Origin: Acanthacorydalis orientalis
Taxonomy: Eukaryota; Arthropoda; Insecta; Megaloptera; Corydalidae
Length of the DNA: 64,000 nucleotides
Direction: 5' to 3'
Assembly: GCA_034766995.1 (NCBI GenBank)
Contig: CM068323.1
Span: forward strand, 2,776,967-2,840,966
Shown: one piece after another, positions 47,003 to 58,228 of the stretch
Numbering within the stretch: position 1 is the stretch's first letter
Layout: every line of letters begins with the position of its first letter
Translations under genes and position numbers: made by a program
The notes under the pieces: model-generated
The model's input: only the letters and a program-made list of their open reading frames with translations
What the model was told of the DNA's origin: nothing
Database searches by the model: none

Positions 47003-47525
47003 GATTTGATTGATTATGTTTGAGGGGGGAGGAAGCTATGTTACCTCCCGGCATTTACACTCGAGGTCCATTATGCCTTTCCTCGACTTGATCAAAACTA
47101 CTCGGGAAGTCTCGCTTCCTTCCAGAAGCCTATCAGCCTGCCCGAGTTTATAGACCCTAATTTGGCCGCGGTGAGGAAAAACTCCCCAAACCATCGTCAC
47201 CTTAAATTGACCCATGCCGGACAAGCCGTGAGGAGGTGAATCGGGGTCTCGTTGCCCCACCCCCACACCATCTACACTTCCCGTCCGCCCTTCGGCCTTG
47301 TATATGTTCGTGGTAGCTTAGTCTCCCGTGTCCTGTGACAATCGCACCAGGAGCCGGGAGAAGGATCTGCCACTTGTATAGATTGTCTTGGTCCAGTCCT
47401 TATTTGAGGCCTGGCCTAAGAGTACCCTGGATTGACGGCAACCGTTAATCTTTAGCCACCATTCTGAGCGTTCTGACTCGACCCACTCCCGAATGGCGCC
47501 CTTGACCCAGCATCTCGCTAGCCCT
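47003..47525 (-). mobile_element. 5'-truncated LINE fragment with 14-bp target duplication
   Basis: Bracketed by ATGATCAGTAATTT at 46989-47002 and 47526-47539, an ordinary result of target-primed reverse transcription. On the minus strand the 3' end is a short A/T-rich tail of atcaa-like units (complement of about 47003-47020). Reading frames on the minus strand (for example 47036-47266) do not give a confident domain. Much richer in G+C than the host sequence. Confidence 0.75.
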
Positions 47526-48576
47526 ATGATCAGTAATTTAGAGGAAAATACAACTTCTGTTTGTTAATGTTCGATGAAATGTCAATTCGCGAGGGGTTAT
47601 CGTATGACCTACGTGCTGATAGAATTACTGGGCATGTTGACATTAACACCGGATTCATAGTGAAGGAATATGTAAATAGCGTTATGGTTTTTATATTGCA
47701 AGATATGAGACGTAGCTGAAAGCAGTCAATCGCCTACTACTTTTGTCGAAATTTAACTTTAGATCATTTATCACGAATGATCATTGAAGTTGTTCGACGA
47801 ATAGAGTCAATTGGACTTTGGGTTATGTACCCGGGATGTGACATGGGATGAAATAACCTGAACGCGTTAAATTCCTTAAAATCGAAAAAACACCCCTTCC
47901 TTTGGTTTCGATGGTAGAGTAATTTTTAGTGTGTGATAAATATTCTTTTTTTTGTACTTATTACAAGTATTCAGTTATTTATTGTTAGTGTTAACTATTT
48001 TTTAAAAATAAATAAATTACATAGATAACTGTCTTTTTTTGTGAATTGTAAACAGCATCATAAAATAGTATGATTGCAAAAAATTAAATAATTTAAAATA
48101 TATTCACATCCATTCGAAAATATTTAATTTTAGCACAATTTGATAATGAATTTCGTATTTTATATAGAATCGACTACTCAAGAATTATTATAAAATTGTA
48201 TTAAAATTAAATATTTCTCCATGGGAATGTATACCAGCGCTAATATTCAAATTTCAAGTATTTAAATCTCCCGCACAAATAACGCGCTGGCAGTGCCATC
48301 TAGCCGTGTCAGCATGAGTAAACACTTCGCACCCGCCGTGTCCATCGTTTTCATGCCATAGATTTAGAGAGATTTTTAACCTGTACCTTGTCATCTAGAG
48401 AGTCTTTTATCTATGTTATGTACGTTGTATTTATTTTAAAAGTGAACAACTTAACACCACTAGATATTTAAGTGTAAAATTTTGAAAGAATGATATTCAG
48501 TATTATACTGTAATGCGTTACAAAAAAATTAACTTTTATTTTTTTTTTTATAAAAATGAATATTATCCTGACTATA

Positions 48577-49495
48577 CGAGGTCAGACAATTAAGTAATGC
48601 GACAAAATTCAAAAATCGAGTATATTTAAAAATTAAGGTACATCGCTGCGATCCCCTTCAAAGTAGTCCCCTCCCGCATCTATACACTTATTCCAGCGAG
48701 TTTTCCAGTTTTCGTAACAATTCTGGAACACTTCTTGTGGGATCTCTCCGAGTACCCTCGTCACAGATTTTTGGATATCTTCAACGGAGTCGAAATGTCG
48801 ACCTTTGACGAATTTTTTCATATGGGGGAATAGGAAAAAGTCGCAGGGTAACATGTCCGGTGAATAGGGCGGTTGTGGTAACGTTGCGATGCCTTTAGAC
48901 GCCAAAAACTGAGAGACACTGAACGCACTGTGACAGGGAGCATTGTCGTGATGCAGAACCCAAGTCTTCGCGATCTCTGGACGCACTCTGAGCACCCTCT
49001 TTCGTAATTTTTCGAGCACATTGCGGCAGAATACTTGATTTACGGTTTGTCCAGGTGGCAACTCTTTGTGAACCACCCCTTTGCTGTCGAAGAAGCAAAT
49101 CAACATGGTTTTCACTTTGGACTTGCTCATTCTCGCCTTCTTTCGCCTTGGTGCTCCAGGGGACAGCCACTGTTGGCTTTGTCGTTTAGTTTCGGGGTCA
49201 TATTGAAAGAACCAACTTTCATCACCAGTAATAACTCGATCGAGATGAGTAGGATCACTTTCAACCTGCTCGAGACAATCTTGAGCGATGTTCTCTGTTC
49301 CATTTTCGTGACATGCACTACTCGCGCGTTGTTACAAAACACTAAACAGCTGGCGAAGAAATGATCGTACGAGGGTGGTCAAGGTCTCAATCGAGAGAGT
49401 AGGGATCTGCTATTACGGTGGCGGAGATACAGGTTTGCAGTGTTATCACAGGCCGAGAAAAAAAATCGATCGCATTACTTAATTTTCTGACCTCG
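48577..49495 (-). mobile_element. Mariner family A, copy A9 (internally deleted, 919 bp)
   Basis: TA at 48575-48576 and 49496-49497, both family A ends present (one change in the right end: aattttctgacc). Junction: ccattttcgtg leader then gttctctgttcc / gacaatcttgagcgat. Confidence 0.93.
48633..49280 (-). pseudogene. Mariner A9 transposase remnant, catalytic-only
   Basis: Shows GDESW (in a shifted frame upstream), HHDNAPCH and YSPDMLPCD, and the normal C-terminus. A frame change around 49130-49170 separates the first Asp motif. One codon is missing in VHKELPPGQ relative to sister copies. Confidence 0.82.
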
Positions 49496-49679
49496 TATAT
49501 GACAAACAATTTTTAACTCTCCCGTCCTGGTGGGGTAAATTCATTGTACATAATGTTTTATTTGCAAATATCCTTCTTTCAGTTACTCACAGAATACTGA
49601 TATTCCATGTTCTCGTCTCTTATTCGATATTATCACTAATGAATTTAAAAGAAATGACGATATAAACCTAAAATAAGAA

Positions 49680-50130
49680 AAAAGATGTATCCTGTGAAAT
49701 ATTCTTCGAGTATCTCCATGATATACCGCTGTGCAGTCAAAATCCTCATTCTTAATAAAGACCAAGTCGGTTTTTGATTTATGTGAGAATCCTGCTCAAA
49801 ATCTTAGAGATCCTCTTCCATAAGAAACCGTTTCTGCTATCGAGCATTGCGCGTTCTGTTCCTCTAGTATTCTATAGATGTGATTGCGACTGTCTTCATC
49901 ACATAAACACATCCTACACTCATCAGTGGTAACTACATTGCTTCATTGTTCCAATATCTAGTTGGCATGTTCCCATTTGAACTGTATCCGTGCAACTCGA
50001 TGAGCTTCTGTGATCTGTAGCTCAGTGGCTTGTTTGTGAGACCTCAGGGAATTTCTTTGAGCTTGCGCCGTATCGGCCACTCGCTCACGTTCACGACACT
50101 AGTCTATCGCAGAAGATTTTTAACTTCAAC
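49680..50130 (-). pseudogene. Tc1-like transposase fragment
   Basis: The minus strand gives RRKLKEIP and, through stops, KP...YRSQKLIELHGY (helix-turn-helix and RxxRLxWA region). It then reads TTDECRMCLCDEDSRNHIYR (Tc1 first Asp block, (F/T)(S/T)DE(S/C)R), TVSYGRGS (SYGGGSVMVWG) and KTDLVFIKNEDFDCTAVY. Order and spacing match a Tc1 transposase centre. Several stops; ends not found. Confidence 0.7.
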
Positions 50131-50237
50131 CGCGTTTCGGTGACGATTGATATTTCTACCTACTGCATTGTTTCCCAACTTGAACTCTACTGCATTGTGT
50201 CCCAACTGATAAAAAAAGTAGACGCAAATCTTTTTTA

Positions 50238-51171
50238 CGAGGTCAGACAATTAAGTAATGCGAAAAAATTCAAAAACCGAGTATATTTAAAAATTAAGGT
50301 ACATCGCTGCGATCCCCTTCAAAGTAGTCCCCTCCCGCATCTATACACTTATTCCAGCGAGTTTTCCAGTTTTCGTAACAATTCTGGAACACTTCTTGTG
50401 GGACCTCTCCGAGTACCCTCGTCACAGATTCTTGGATATCTTCAACGGAGTCAAAATGTCGACCTTTGACGAATTTTTTCATATGGGGGAATAGGAAAAA
50501 GTCGCAGGGTGACATGTCCGGTGAATAGGGCGATTGTGGTAACGTTGCGATGCCTTTAGACGCCAAAAACTGAGAGACACTGAACGCACTGTGACAGGGA
50601 GCATTGTCGTGATGCAGAACCCAAGTCTTCGCGATCTCTGGACGCACTCTGAGCACCCTTTTTCGTAACTTTTCGAGCACATTGCGGTAGAATACTTGAT
50701 TTACGGTTTGTCCAGGTGGTACGAACTCTTTGTGAACCACCCCTTTGCTGTCGAAGAAGCAAATGAACATGGTTTTCACTCTGGACTTGCTCATTCTCGC
50801 CTTCTTTGGCCTTGGTGCTCCAGGGGACAGCCACTGTTGGCTTTGTCGTTTAGTTTCGGGGTCATATTGAAAGAACCAACTTTCATCACCAGTAATAACT
50901 CGATCGAGAAGAGTAGGATCACTTTCAACCTGCTCGAGACAATCTTGAGCGATGTTCATTTAAATTTCTCTGTTCCATTTTCGTGACATGCACTACTCGC
51001 GCGTTGTTACAAAACACTAAACAGCTGGCGAAGAAATGATCGTACGAGGGTGGTCAAGATCTCAATCGAGAGAGTAGGGATCTGCTATTACGGTGGCGGA
51101 GTTACAGGTTCGCAGCGTTACCACAGGCCGAGAAAGAAAAATCGGTCGCATTACAAAATTGTCTGACCTCG
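50238..51171 (-). mobile_element. Mariner family A, copy A10 (internally deleted, 934 bp)
   Basis: TA at 50236-50237 and 51172-51173. The right end has ttacaaaattgtctg in place of ttacttaattgtctg. Junction: gagaaatttaaatgaacatcg before ctcaagattgtctc. Confidence 0.92.
50294..50959 (-). CDS. Mariner A10 transposase derivative: intact catalytic domain
   Basis: 221 residues, MNIAQDCLEQVESDPTLL to FEGDRSDVP, open throughout. GDESW, HHDNAPCH and YSPDMSPCD are intact with 34-residue spacing. Lacks the DNA-binding third. With A4 it is one of the two cleanest catalytic-only frames. Confidence 0.85.
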   Translation of the reverse strand: MNIAQDCLEQVESDPTLLDRVITGDESWFFQYDPETKRQSQQWLSPGAPRPKKARMSKSRVKTMFICFFDSKGVVHKEFVPPGQTVNQVFYRNVLEKLRKRVLRVRPEIAKTWVLHHDNAPCHSAFSVSQFLASKGIATLPQSPYSPDMSPCDFFLFPHMKKFVKGRHFDSVEDIQESVTRVLGEVPQEVFQNCYENWKTRWNKCIDAGGDYFEGDRSDVP

Positions 51172-51363
51172 TATATACCATTCTGTCCAAGGATACAAAA
51201 AAACAAAAATAACAACAATAACTCCTTATTTAAAAACAATTGTAGGGTACCGAGTACATTAGTCAATTACAAATAGTTGAACTTGTAAAATATTGCACAG
51301 AACCTTTCTCAATCGACCTCTGACTGACTGAAAGTCGGCAACTTGATATGTTACAACCTAATA

Positions 51364-51874
51364 TAAATGGAAATCAGACAATGACAGACATGAACAATAA
51401 AGAAGACATTCTACCGCGTCTGGGTTTTCGACCGGTGTTAGGGTCTTTCCTTCTGTCGCATCTGGAATTTCCATCACATTCGACTTCCATAGATTTTTAC
51501 AACAAACTCGACATCCATCTACCATCGTATAACCTTTATGAGTTAAAATGTATGGACACTATGCCTATCCAGTTTCATGGAATGCGAAAGCACTCTTGGC
51601 ATTCGTTCGTCTGCAGAGCTTTAACGATCTCGTGTTATCATGACGAAACACAATCTGATCATGAAGACACCGAGTACAATAAGAATACCTTTTAAATTTC
51701 CTTAATATTCCAACGTACTAGTGTCAGTTCTTAGACACACACTCGACTCTCTTTCCAAGAGATTAGCCAAATAACCACACTGTCGATTCTTGAATATTGT
51801 TGTTACACTTTTATATAAAAAGATATCTTTTTCTAACTCTGTAAATCTCTCCGTCTGAAAAAGTATACAAAATA
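51364..51874. repeat. Direct duplication flanking mariner D2, left unit
   Basis: taaatggaaatcagacaatg ... gaaaaagtatacaaaata recurs in the same orientation at 53155-54397 (interrupted there by MITE C6). It begins and ends exactly at the TA dinucleotides bordering mariner D2. The 115-residue frame inside (51348-51695) is not conserved in the second unit, so it is not called. Confidence 0.9.
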
Positions 51875-53154
51875 TTAGGTGTAGGAATTAATTCCTAGCG
51901 TTTTACAAGAGATGGCGTAGGTAGAACATTCTTCCATTGTTCCCTTTAACCAAATATTCCCCGTAAAACAGTTGTCCTTAGGCGTCAGTTTCAGCATATG
52001 TCATTTGGTTGAAGCGTAAATAACAACACTCTGTACTTTATCGAATATGTCGAATTTCGTGCCGGATAAATTGTTTTTGCGGGGTTTTACTTCATTACTT
52101 TAACATGAAAAAAAGCGATGCTGAAAGTCATTGTATTTTAATGGAAGTTTATGGTGACCATCCTCTAGCTGACCAAACGTGTCGGAAGTGGTTTGGACGT
52201 TTTAAAAGTGGTGATTTCGACTTATAAGACAAGGAACGACCTGGACAACCGAAAAAGTTCGAATAATTGGAGGCATTGCTTAATAAAGATCCACGTCAAA
52301 CACTTCAATAATTGTCTGAATCGTTGGGAGTTGACTTGTCAACGGTAGAAAAACGCCTTAAAGCCATGGGAATGGTCCAAAAGCAAGGAAATCGGGTACC
52401 ATACGAACTGAAACCGAGGGACGTTGAAAGGCGTTTTTCTACCTGTGAACTGCTGTTTCAACGGGGAAAAAGGAAGAGATTTTTGCATCGAATTGTCACG
52501 GGCGATGAAAAGTGGATCGATTACGAGAACCTCAAGCGCAGACAGTCATGGGTTAAGCCCGGTCAACCATCAGCACCAGCGGCGAAGCCAAATATCCATG
52601 GATCCAAGCTCATGCTCTGTATTTGGTGGGATCATAGGGGTGTGATCCACTATGAGCTGCTCAACCTGAATAAAACCATCACTGGGGATCGCTACTGGCT
52701 ACAACTGATGCGCTTGAGCCGTGCATTGAAGAAAAAATGGCCGGAATACTTTGAAAGACACGACAAAGTGATTTTGTAGCACGACAATGCTCGTCCGCAC
52801 GTCACAAAACCGGTCAAAACATACATGGAAACGCTCAAATGGGAAGTCCTACCCCACTCACCGTATTCTCCAGATATTGCTCCTTCTGATTACCACTTGT
52901 TTCGATCGATGAGTCGTGGCCTGTCTGGGCAGAAGCTCACTTCTTATGAAGATTGCAAAAAATGGATCGATTCGTGGATTGCATCTAAAGACGAGGTGTT
53001 CTTCCGACGTGGTATTCGTCTCCTGCCCGAAAGATGGGAAAAAGTAGTGGCTAATGATGAACAATACTTTGAATGATATGTTTTTTTCAATTTCATTTAA
53101 AATAAACGATCTTTTTTCATGAAGAAAACGCTACGAATTAATTCCAACACCCAA
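51875..53154 (+). mobile_element. Mauritiana (Mos1)-like mariner, copy D2 (1280 bp)
   Basis: Both ends: ttaggtgtaggaattaattc and complement of gaattaattccaacacccaa, with TA at 51873-51874 and 53155-53156. Plus orientation. Full length with a decayed gene. It separates two direct copies of a 0.5-kb sequence. Confidence 0.93.
52049..53076 (+). pseudogene. Mauritiana-like mariner transposase, inactive (D2)
   Basis: MSNFVPDKLFLRG is followed by a frameshift and stops in the N-terminal region. The frame is open again from SESLGVDLSTVEKRLKAMG through HRIVTGDEKWIDYE (first Asp) to VIL, a stop replacing Gln/Leu just before HDNARPHVTKPV (second Asp), and then PYSPDIAPSDYHLF (third Asp) to ANDEQYFE. 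The catalytic residues themselves are intact; disabling lesions are the N-terminal shifts and the stop at about 52777. Confidence 0.92.
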
Positions 53155-54397
53155 TAAATGGAAATCAGACGATGACAGACATGAACAATAAAGAAGACAT
53201 TCTACCGCGTCTGAGTTTTCGACCGGTGTTAGTTCTTTCCTTCTGTCGCATCTGGAATTTCCGTCCCATTCGACTTCCATAGATTTTTACAACAAACTCG
53301 ACATCCATCTACCATCGTATAACCTTTATGAATCAAAATGTATAGACACCATGCCTTCCAGTTTCACGGAATGCGAAAGCGCTCTTGGAATTCGCTCGTC
53401 TGAAGGGATTTCGGGACAATTTTCAATTTTACAATCTCGTGTTATCGCGATGAAACACAATCTGATCATAAAGACACCGAGTACAATAAGAATACCTTTT
53501 CAGTTTCTTTAAGGGGACCCGGTGGTCTAGAATTTTCGAAAAATCGATTTTTTTTTCGAAAGTATAGTATCTTAAAAATATACTGTTAAAATTTGATGAC
53601 GAAATTCAGAGTATTTCAGGATCTACAGCCCATTAGAAGGTCAGGTAGGTTTCTTGAGAATATACTTGCTTGAAACTTTAAACGCGTTTATCTCGAAACT
53701 ACTTTTTTTCGTCTTGCGGGGGCCAGAAAAAAAAACTACTTGACCGATTTGTCTGAAATTTTAATATGTTATTCTGAATAGTTCTAGCTCTCTAGTAGTT
53801 TCCGTACTAATAGTTTTCGTAAAATATTTATATTTTTTTTATTAACAAAACATGCAAAAATACTGGTCGTTTTCAAACTTGTACTTTTAACTACGCGCCA
53901 TTTTGTCAATTTTTTTTTTATTCTACCGTCCTGCGATAGCTATACTTATACTAATTAAAAATTCGTCAATTGTTTTATTTCAGATTAGAGGGAGAGATAA
54001 ATCATCATTCACCACGCAATTCCATTTTTTTAGAGAGGGAGACTTCAGTATCATTTTTCTAATTTAAAAAAAAAATATTTTTTGTCTTTATTTTCATTTT
54101 TGTGTAGTTTATTAGTAATAAAATAAGTGTAAAAAAATTTGAAAGCATTATTCATTACCCTCATATAGAAAAAACATTTTTAAAATAGCTTAAATTTTAG
54201 GCCGCTAGACCACCGGGTCCCCTTAATATTCCAACGTACTAGTGTCAGTTCTTAGATACACTTTCGATTCTCTTTCCAAGAAATTCGACAAATAACCACA
54301 TTGTCGATCCTTGAATATTGTTGTTACACTTTTATATAAAAAGATATATTTTTCTAATTCTATAAATCTCTCCGTCTGAAAAAGTATACAAAATATA
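53155..54397. repeat. Direct duplication flanking mariner D2, right unit
   Basis: Second copy of 51364-51874, split by TTAA MITE C6 (53513-54222). Identity is high but with scattered substitutions and small indels, so the duplication is not very recent. Confidence 0.88.
53513..54222. mobile_element. TTAA MITE family C, copy C6 (710 bp)
   Basis: TTAA at 53509-53512 and 54223-54226. Complete inverted ends. The empty site is seen in the left duplication unit at about 51707-51710 (ccttaatattcc). Confidence 0.9.
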
Positions 54398-54930
54398 TAA
54401 ATCATTGTACATTTCCTGTTATGAAAATATAAAAAAAGCAATTACAACAGTTAAGTACTGAAACATGAAGTAATCTCGAGAGAACCATTTAACTGGATTA
54501 ATTCTGAAAAGTTCGAGACACATACCACTAACAATAGCAATATAAAATCTCGTCGCACGGTAGTTTATTACACAATTTCTAACATAAATGTATTAATCGC
54601 ATGTAACATAAATTTAGCTTTTCAGTGCTATAAAACAAATCATTTTAATAGGCATGTCAAGGACGGGACTTTACATTTGAAAGCATGTGTTTTATAGTAT
54701 TTGTTAATAAAAAATCAATAGAACCTTGAGATGTCAAGAAACACTGTTTAATAAAATAATATTACCATCTAAAGACTTGCAAAACCTGACACCATCAGTC
54801 ATGGTTATAATTTTACTTTTAATCAATATATATGAAATTCATTATCTTATGAAATTCATTATATTATTAACAAAATATCTAACAGAAAATATATAATGTA
54901 CTAGATATATTAATTATATAAATATCTAAT

Positions 54931-54966
<36 letters not shown>

Positions 54967-54991
54967 ATATGTATATATATATATATATATA

Positions 54992-55052
<61 letters not shown>

Positions 55053-55059
55053 CGAATAA
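54398..55059. other. AT-rich intergenic with (TA)n
   Basis: (TA)n with TG interruptions at about 54931-55049. No gene. Confidence 0.6.
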
Positions 55060-55852
55060 TGCCTTATTCGCACGAGCGTTAAAAAAACGTTCAGAGTTAG
55101 CGTTAGCACTCTTAAAACGCTCATATATGAGCGTTTAAAAATCACTTCTTTTCATCATATTCGGACGCATGAATTCAGAAGAGTTGTTCGCAATAGTTGT
55201 ATGTATTTTAAGAGGGCGGAAAAAAATATGAAAAAGATCTGTGTGCATTCTCTGAATGAACAACTATACTTGAAAGGACGGTTTGTGGCCATTTACAATG
55301 ACTGAAGGTTACATCCAGGTGTTTTCCAGCTACTCCAGTATGAAAACTGAAACATTTAATGAATTATTGAGAATTGTTATCTACGATATTTTCCCAATTT
55401 GGGATTATTTTTGAAGTGACTTCCGTCTACGTGTCCTCCTTCAAAATTATGTTTGAATAATTTGGTAAATATTTGTTACATAACAGAGATCTCGATTCCG
55501 CCTCAAAAATAATACGTTCAGTATCAAATACCGCCATTTTCGTAAACGCTGTCTGCCGTTATCTGCTGTACTTGTAATCTGTACCGACGTGCAAGCAAGA
55601 CTGACCGACAAATTCTGCGTCATTCTGCGCTTTTTAAACGCCTATGCGAATGAAAACACCCTCTTCCATATGTTCTATTTACTTCAACGCAAAACGCTCG
55701 GCGCTAGGAATCGTTCAAGTTCTATATTTTTTACCGCGCGTTAAATAAACGCCGGCATGTGAAAAGCATGTCCGGAGTTTTATATGTTTTATTGAAAAGA
55801 TGAAAAAAAGCGCGCGTTGATGCGTTCTTTTAACGCTCATGCGAATAGGGCC
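55060..55852 (+). mobile_element. Harbinger-like MITE P1
   Basis: Ends gcc(t)tattcgcacgagcgtta and complement of taacgctcatgcgaatagggc. Inside, the plus strand keeps a broken stretch SSYSSMKTETFNELLRIV, like the (Y)FRMSxETFxELLxxI block at the start of PIF/Harbinger nucleases. Non-coding overall. Confidence 0.6.
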
Positions 55853-55991
55853 TTAAACTGCAGATTTAATTGTTTTATCTTTTAATCGAACTTCAAATGG
55901 TTAAAGAAAACATTATGGTACGATTTTTAGTGAACTATTTTTAAATTTGCTTTCATTATCATGGTTTATGGAAAACCAATTTCCAGTGTTA

Positions 55992-56621
55992 GTTCTTATT
56001 CGCACGAGCGTTAAAAAAACCCATCAACGCGCACTTCTTCTCACCTTTTCAATAAAACATATAAAACTCCGGACATGCTTTTCTGCTCTACAACAGATTC
56101 ATGCTTTCTACAACAGATACCAGCAGACAGCGTTTACTGAAATGGTGGTATTTGATACTGGACGTTTTATTTTGGAGGTGGAATCGAGATCTTTGTTATA
56201 TAACAAAGGTTTATCAAATTATTCAAACAGAATTTTGAAGGAGGACACGTAGACGTAAGTCACTTCAAAAATAATCCCGAATTGGGAAAATATTGTAGAT
56301 AAAAATTCTCAATAATTCATTAAATGTTTCGATTTTCATACTGGAGTAGCTGAAAAACATCCGGATACAACATTCAATCTTCATAAATAGCCACAAACTG
56401 TCCTTTCAAGTATCGTCGATCATTCAGAGGATGTACATAAAAATTTTTCTTTTTCTTTCGCCTTCTTAAAATACATTCAGCTATTGCGAACAACTCTTCA
56501 AAATTCATGCGTCCAAATATGATGAAAGAAGTGATTTTTAAACGCTCATATATGAGCGTTTTAAAAGCGCTAACGCTATCTCAGAAGGCAATGTTTTTTT
56601 AATGCTCGTGCACATAAGGCC
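55992..56621 (-). mobile_element. Harbinger-like MITE P2, inverted relative to P1
   Basis: Same ends and, in reverse orientation, most of the P1 interior (for example ttcatactggagtagctgaa, cgctcatatatgagcg). P1 and P2 are 140 bp apart and could pair as a hairpin of over 500 bp. Confidence 0.6.
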
Positions 56622-56642
56622 TAACATATAGTTAAACGTCTA

Positions 56643-57918
56643 CGAGGGTGGTCCCAGAAGTACCCGACCCAACAAAGAAAACACAAAAATTTTGGAAAAA
56701 TATATATTTATTTTTCAACATAATCTCCTTTCAGCTCTATACACTTTTCCCAGCGATGTTCAATAAGTTCGATACCCTTTTTATAATAAGAACTGTCTTG
56801 CTCCTCAAAATACCCACTAACTGCTGACATCACTTCTTCATCGTTGGGAAATCTTTGACCACTGAGTCATTTTTTCAAGTTTGGGAACAGAAAATAATCC
56901 GAGGGGACTAAATCTGGCGAATAGGGTGCATGAGGTAGCAATTCAAACTTTAATTCATTAATTTCGGCCATTGCAATAACGGATTTGTGAGCTGGTGCAT
57001 TGTCTTGATGAAACAACACTTTCTTCTTAGCCAAATGCGGCCGTTTTTGCTTGATTTCTTCGCTCAAAGGTTGCAATAAGTTCGCATAATACTCGCCGTT
57101 GATAGTTTGTCCTTTTCCAAGATAGTCAATGAAAATTATCCCACGCGCATCCCAAAAAACCGACGCCATGACCTTGCCTAGAGATGAAACGGTCTTCGCC
57201 TTCTTTGGAGCCGGTTCTCCCTTTTCAGTCCATTGTTTTGATTGTTCTTTTGTCTCGGGTGTGAAGTGATGGACCCATGTTTCATCCATGGTTATGAAAC
57301 GGCGCAAAAATTTTGCTTTGTTGCTGTGAAACTTCGCTAAACACTCAATTGAAACATCTTCACGATACTGTTTTTGCTCGAGTGTGAGCAAACTCGGCAC
57401 CCATCTTGCACACAGCTTTCTCATGTCCAAATTTTCAGATAATATGCGATGTACCGCACTTTCTGCTAGCTCGCGCACTTTCAGTCGACGATCATCCAGT
57501 ACCGCTTTGTGGATTTTCTTCACCATTTCTGGAGTCGTCACCTCATTTGGTCGACCACTGCGATGCTCGTCTTGGCAGCTCGTACGGCCTCGTTTAAACT
57601 CTGCTACCCAATATTTCACTGTTGTAAACGAAGGAGCAGACTCACCCAGAGTAGAATCCAGTTCAGCTTTTATATTGGTCGGGCTGAGGCCTTTCAAATA
57701 AAAGTATTGTATCACGTAACGATGACCAATTTTCTCCATTTTCACAAATTCACTGAAAACGTTCACTATTGATGACTGCCAAACAAATACTAAACAACGT
57801 GGCGTCCTCAAACTTGAAATATATGCTTCATAGATTGTGTACTTTCTAATACAGTGATATTTTTCAAACAACTACCGCCATCTCTAGGTCAGGCCGGGTA
57901 CTTCTGGGACCACCCTCC
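56643..57918 (-). mobile_element. Mariner family B, copy B2 (1276 bp)
   Basis: TA at 56641-56642 and 57919-57920. The left end is identical to B1. Right end ccaccctcc. Nearly identical to B1 apart from a few point changes and one 21-bp loss. Confidence 0.95.
56708..57739 (-). pseudogene. Mariner B2 transposase with nonsense codon and helix-turn-helix deletion
   Basis: Same protein as B1 from MEKIGHRYVIQYFYLKG. Seven residues (DIVGISK) are missing from the second helix-turn-helix, leaving VRELAESAVHRIL. The Trp of KKWLSGQ is TGA at 56864-56866, removing the last 53 or so residues. The catalytic triad (ITMDETW, HQDNAPAH, YSPDLVPSD) is otherwise present. Inactive, but clearly a recent sibling of B1. 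Confidence 0.92.
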
Positions 57919-57920
57919 TA

Positions 57921-58228
57921 CTTCGTTCTACATATCTTTTTATGTATTTTCAATGATAAGTTTCTTCTTTTGTTCATTTTATTATCCAATTGAAATTTTG
58001 AGTCATGTACTTTCTATGATTTTGTTTTTTTTTTTTAAAAAAAAGATGTTTCAGTGTAATTTATCATGTATACATATATTTTAACGTACGATCTGTTTTG
58101 CATTTTGTAATATCAATTAAGATTTGAGGTGAATTGATGTTATTCATCTCAATGATCGGAGAATATCAAATTGAACATGTGTTTGGGTAGTTGGAGCTGC
58201 AGCGCCGTGGTAACAAGACGTTGCTTAA
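57921..58228. other. AT-rich intergenic, nothing recognised
   Basis: No supported feature between mariner B2 and Harbinger H2. Confidence 0.45.

Larger units (their letters stand above)
44500..48425 (+). repeat. Repeat family S, right copy
   Basis: Inverted counterpart of 3045-6765. Contains mariner B1 (45603-46897) and a LINE fragment (47003-47525), both absent at the same points of the left copy. The flanking S sequence is continuous there, so both were inserted after the copies separated. Donor/acceptor-like sites seen in the left copy are kept. No protein identified. Confidence 0.65.

Noticed and set aside
51348..51695. 115-residue frame in the left duplication unit
   Set aside because: Frame is not kept in the right unit despite high DNA similarity.
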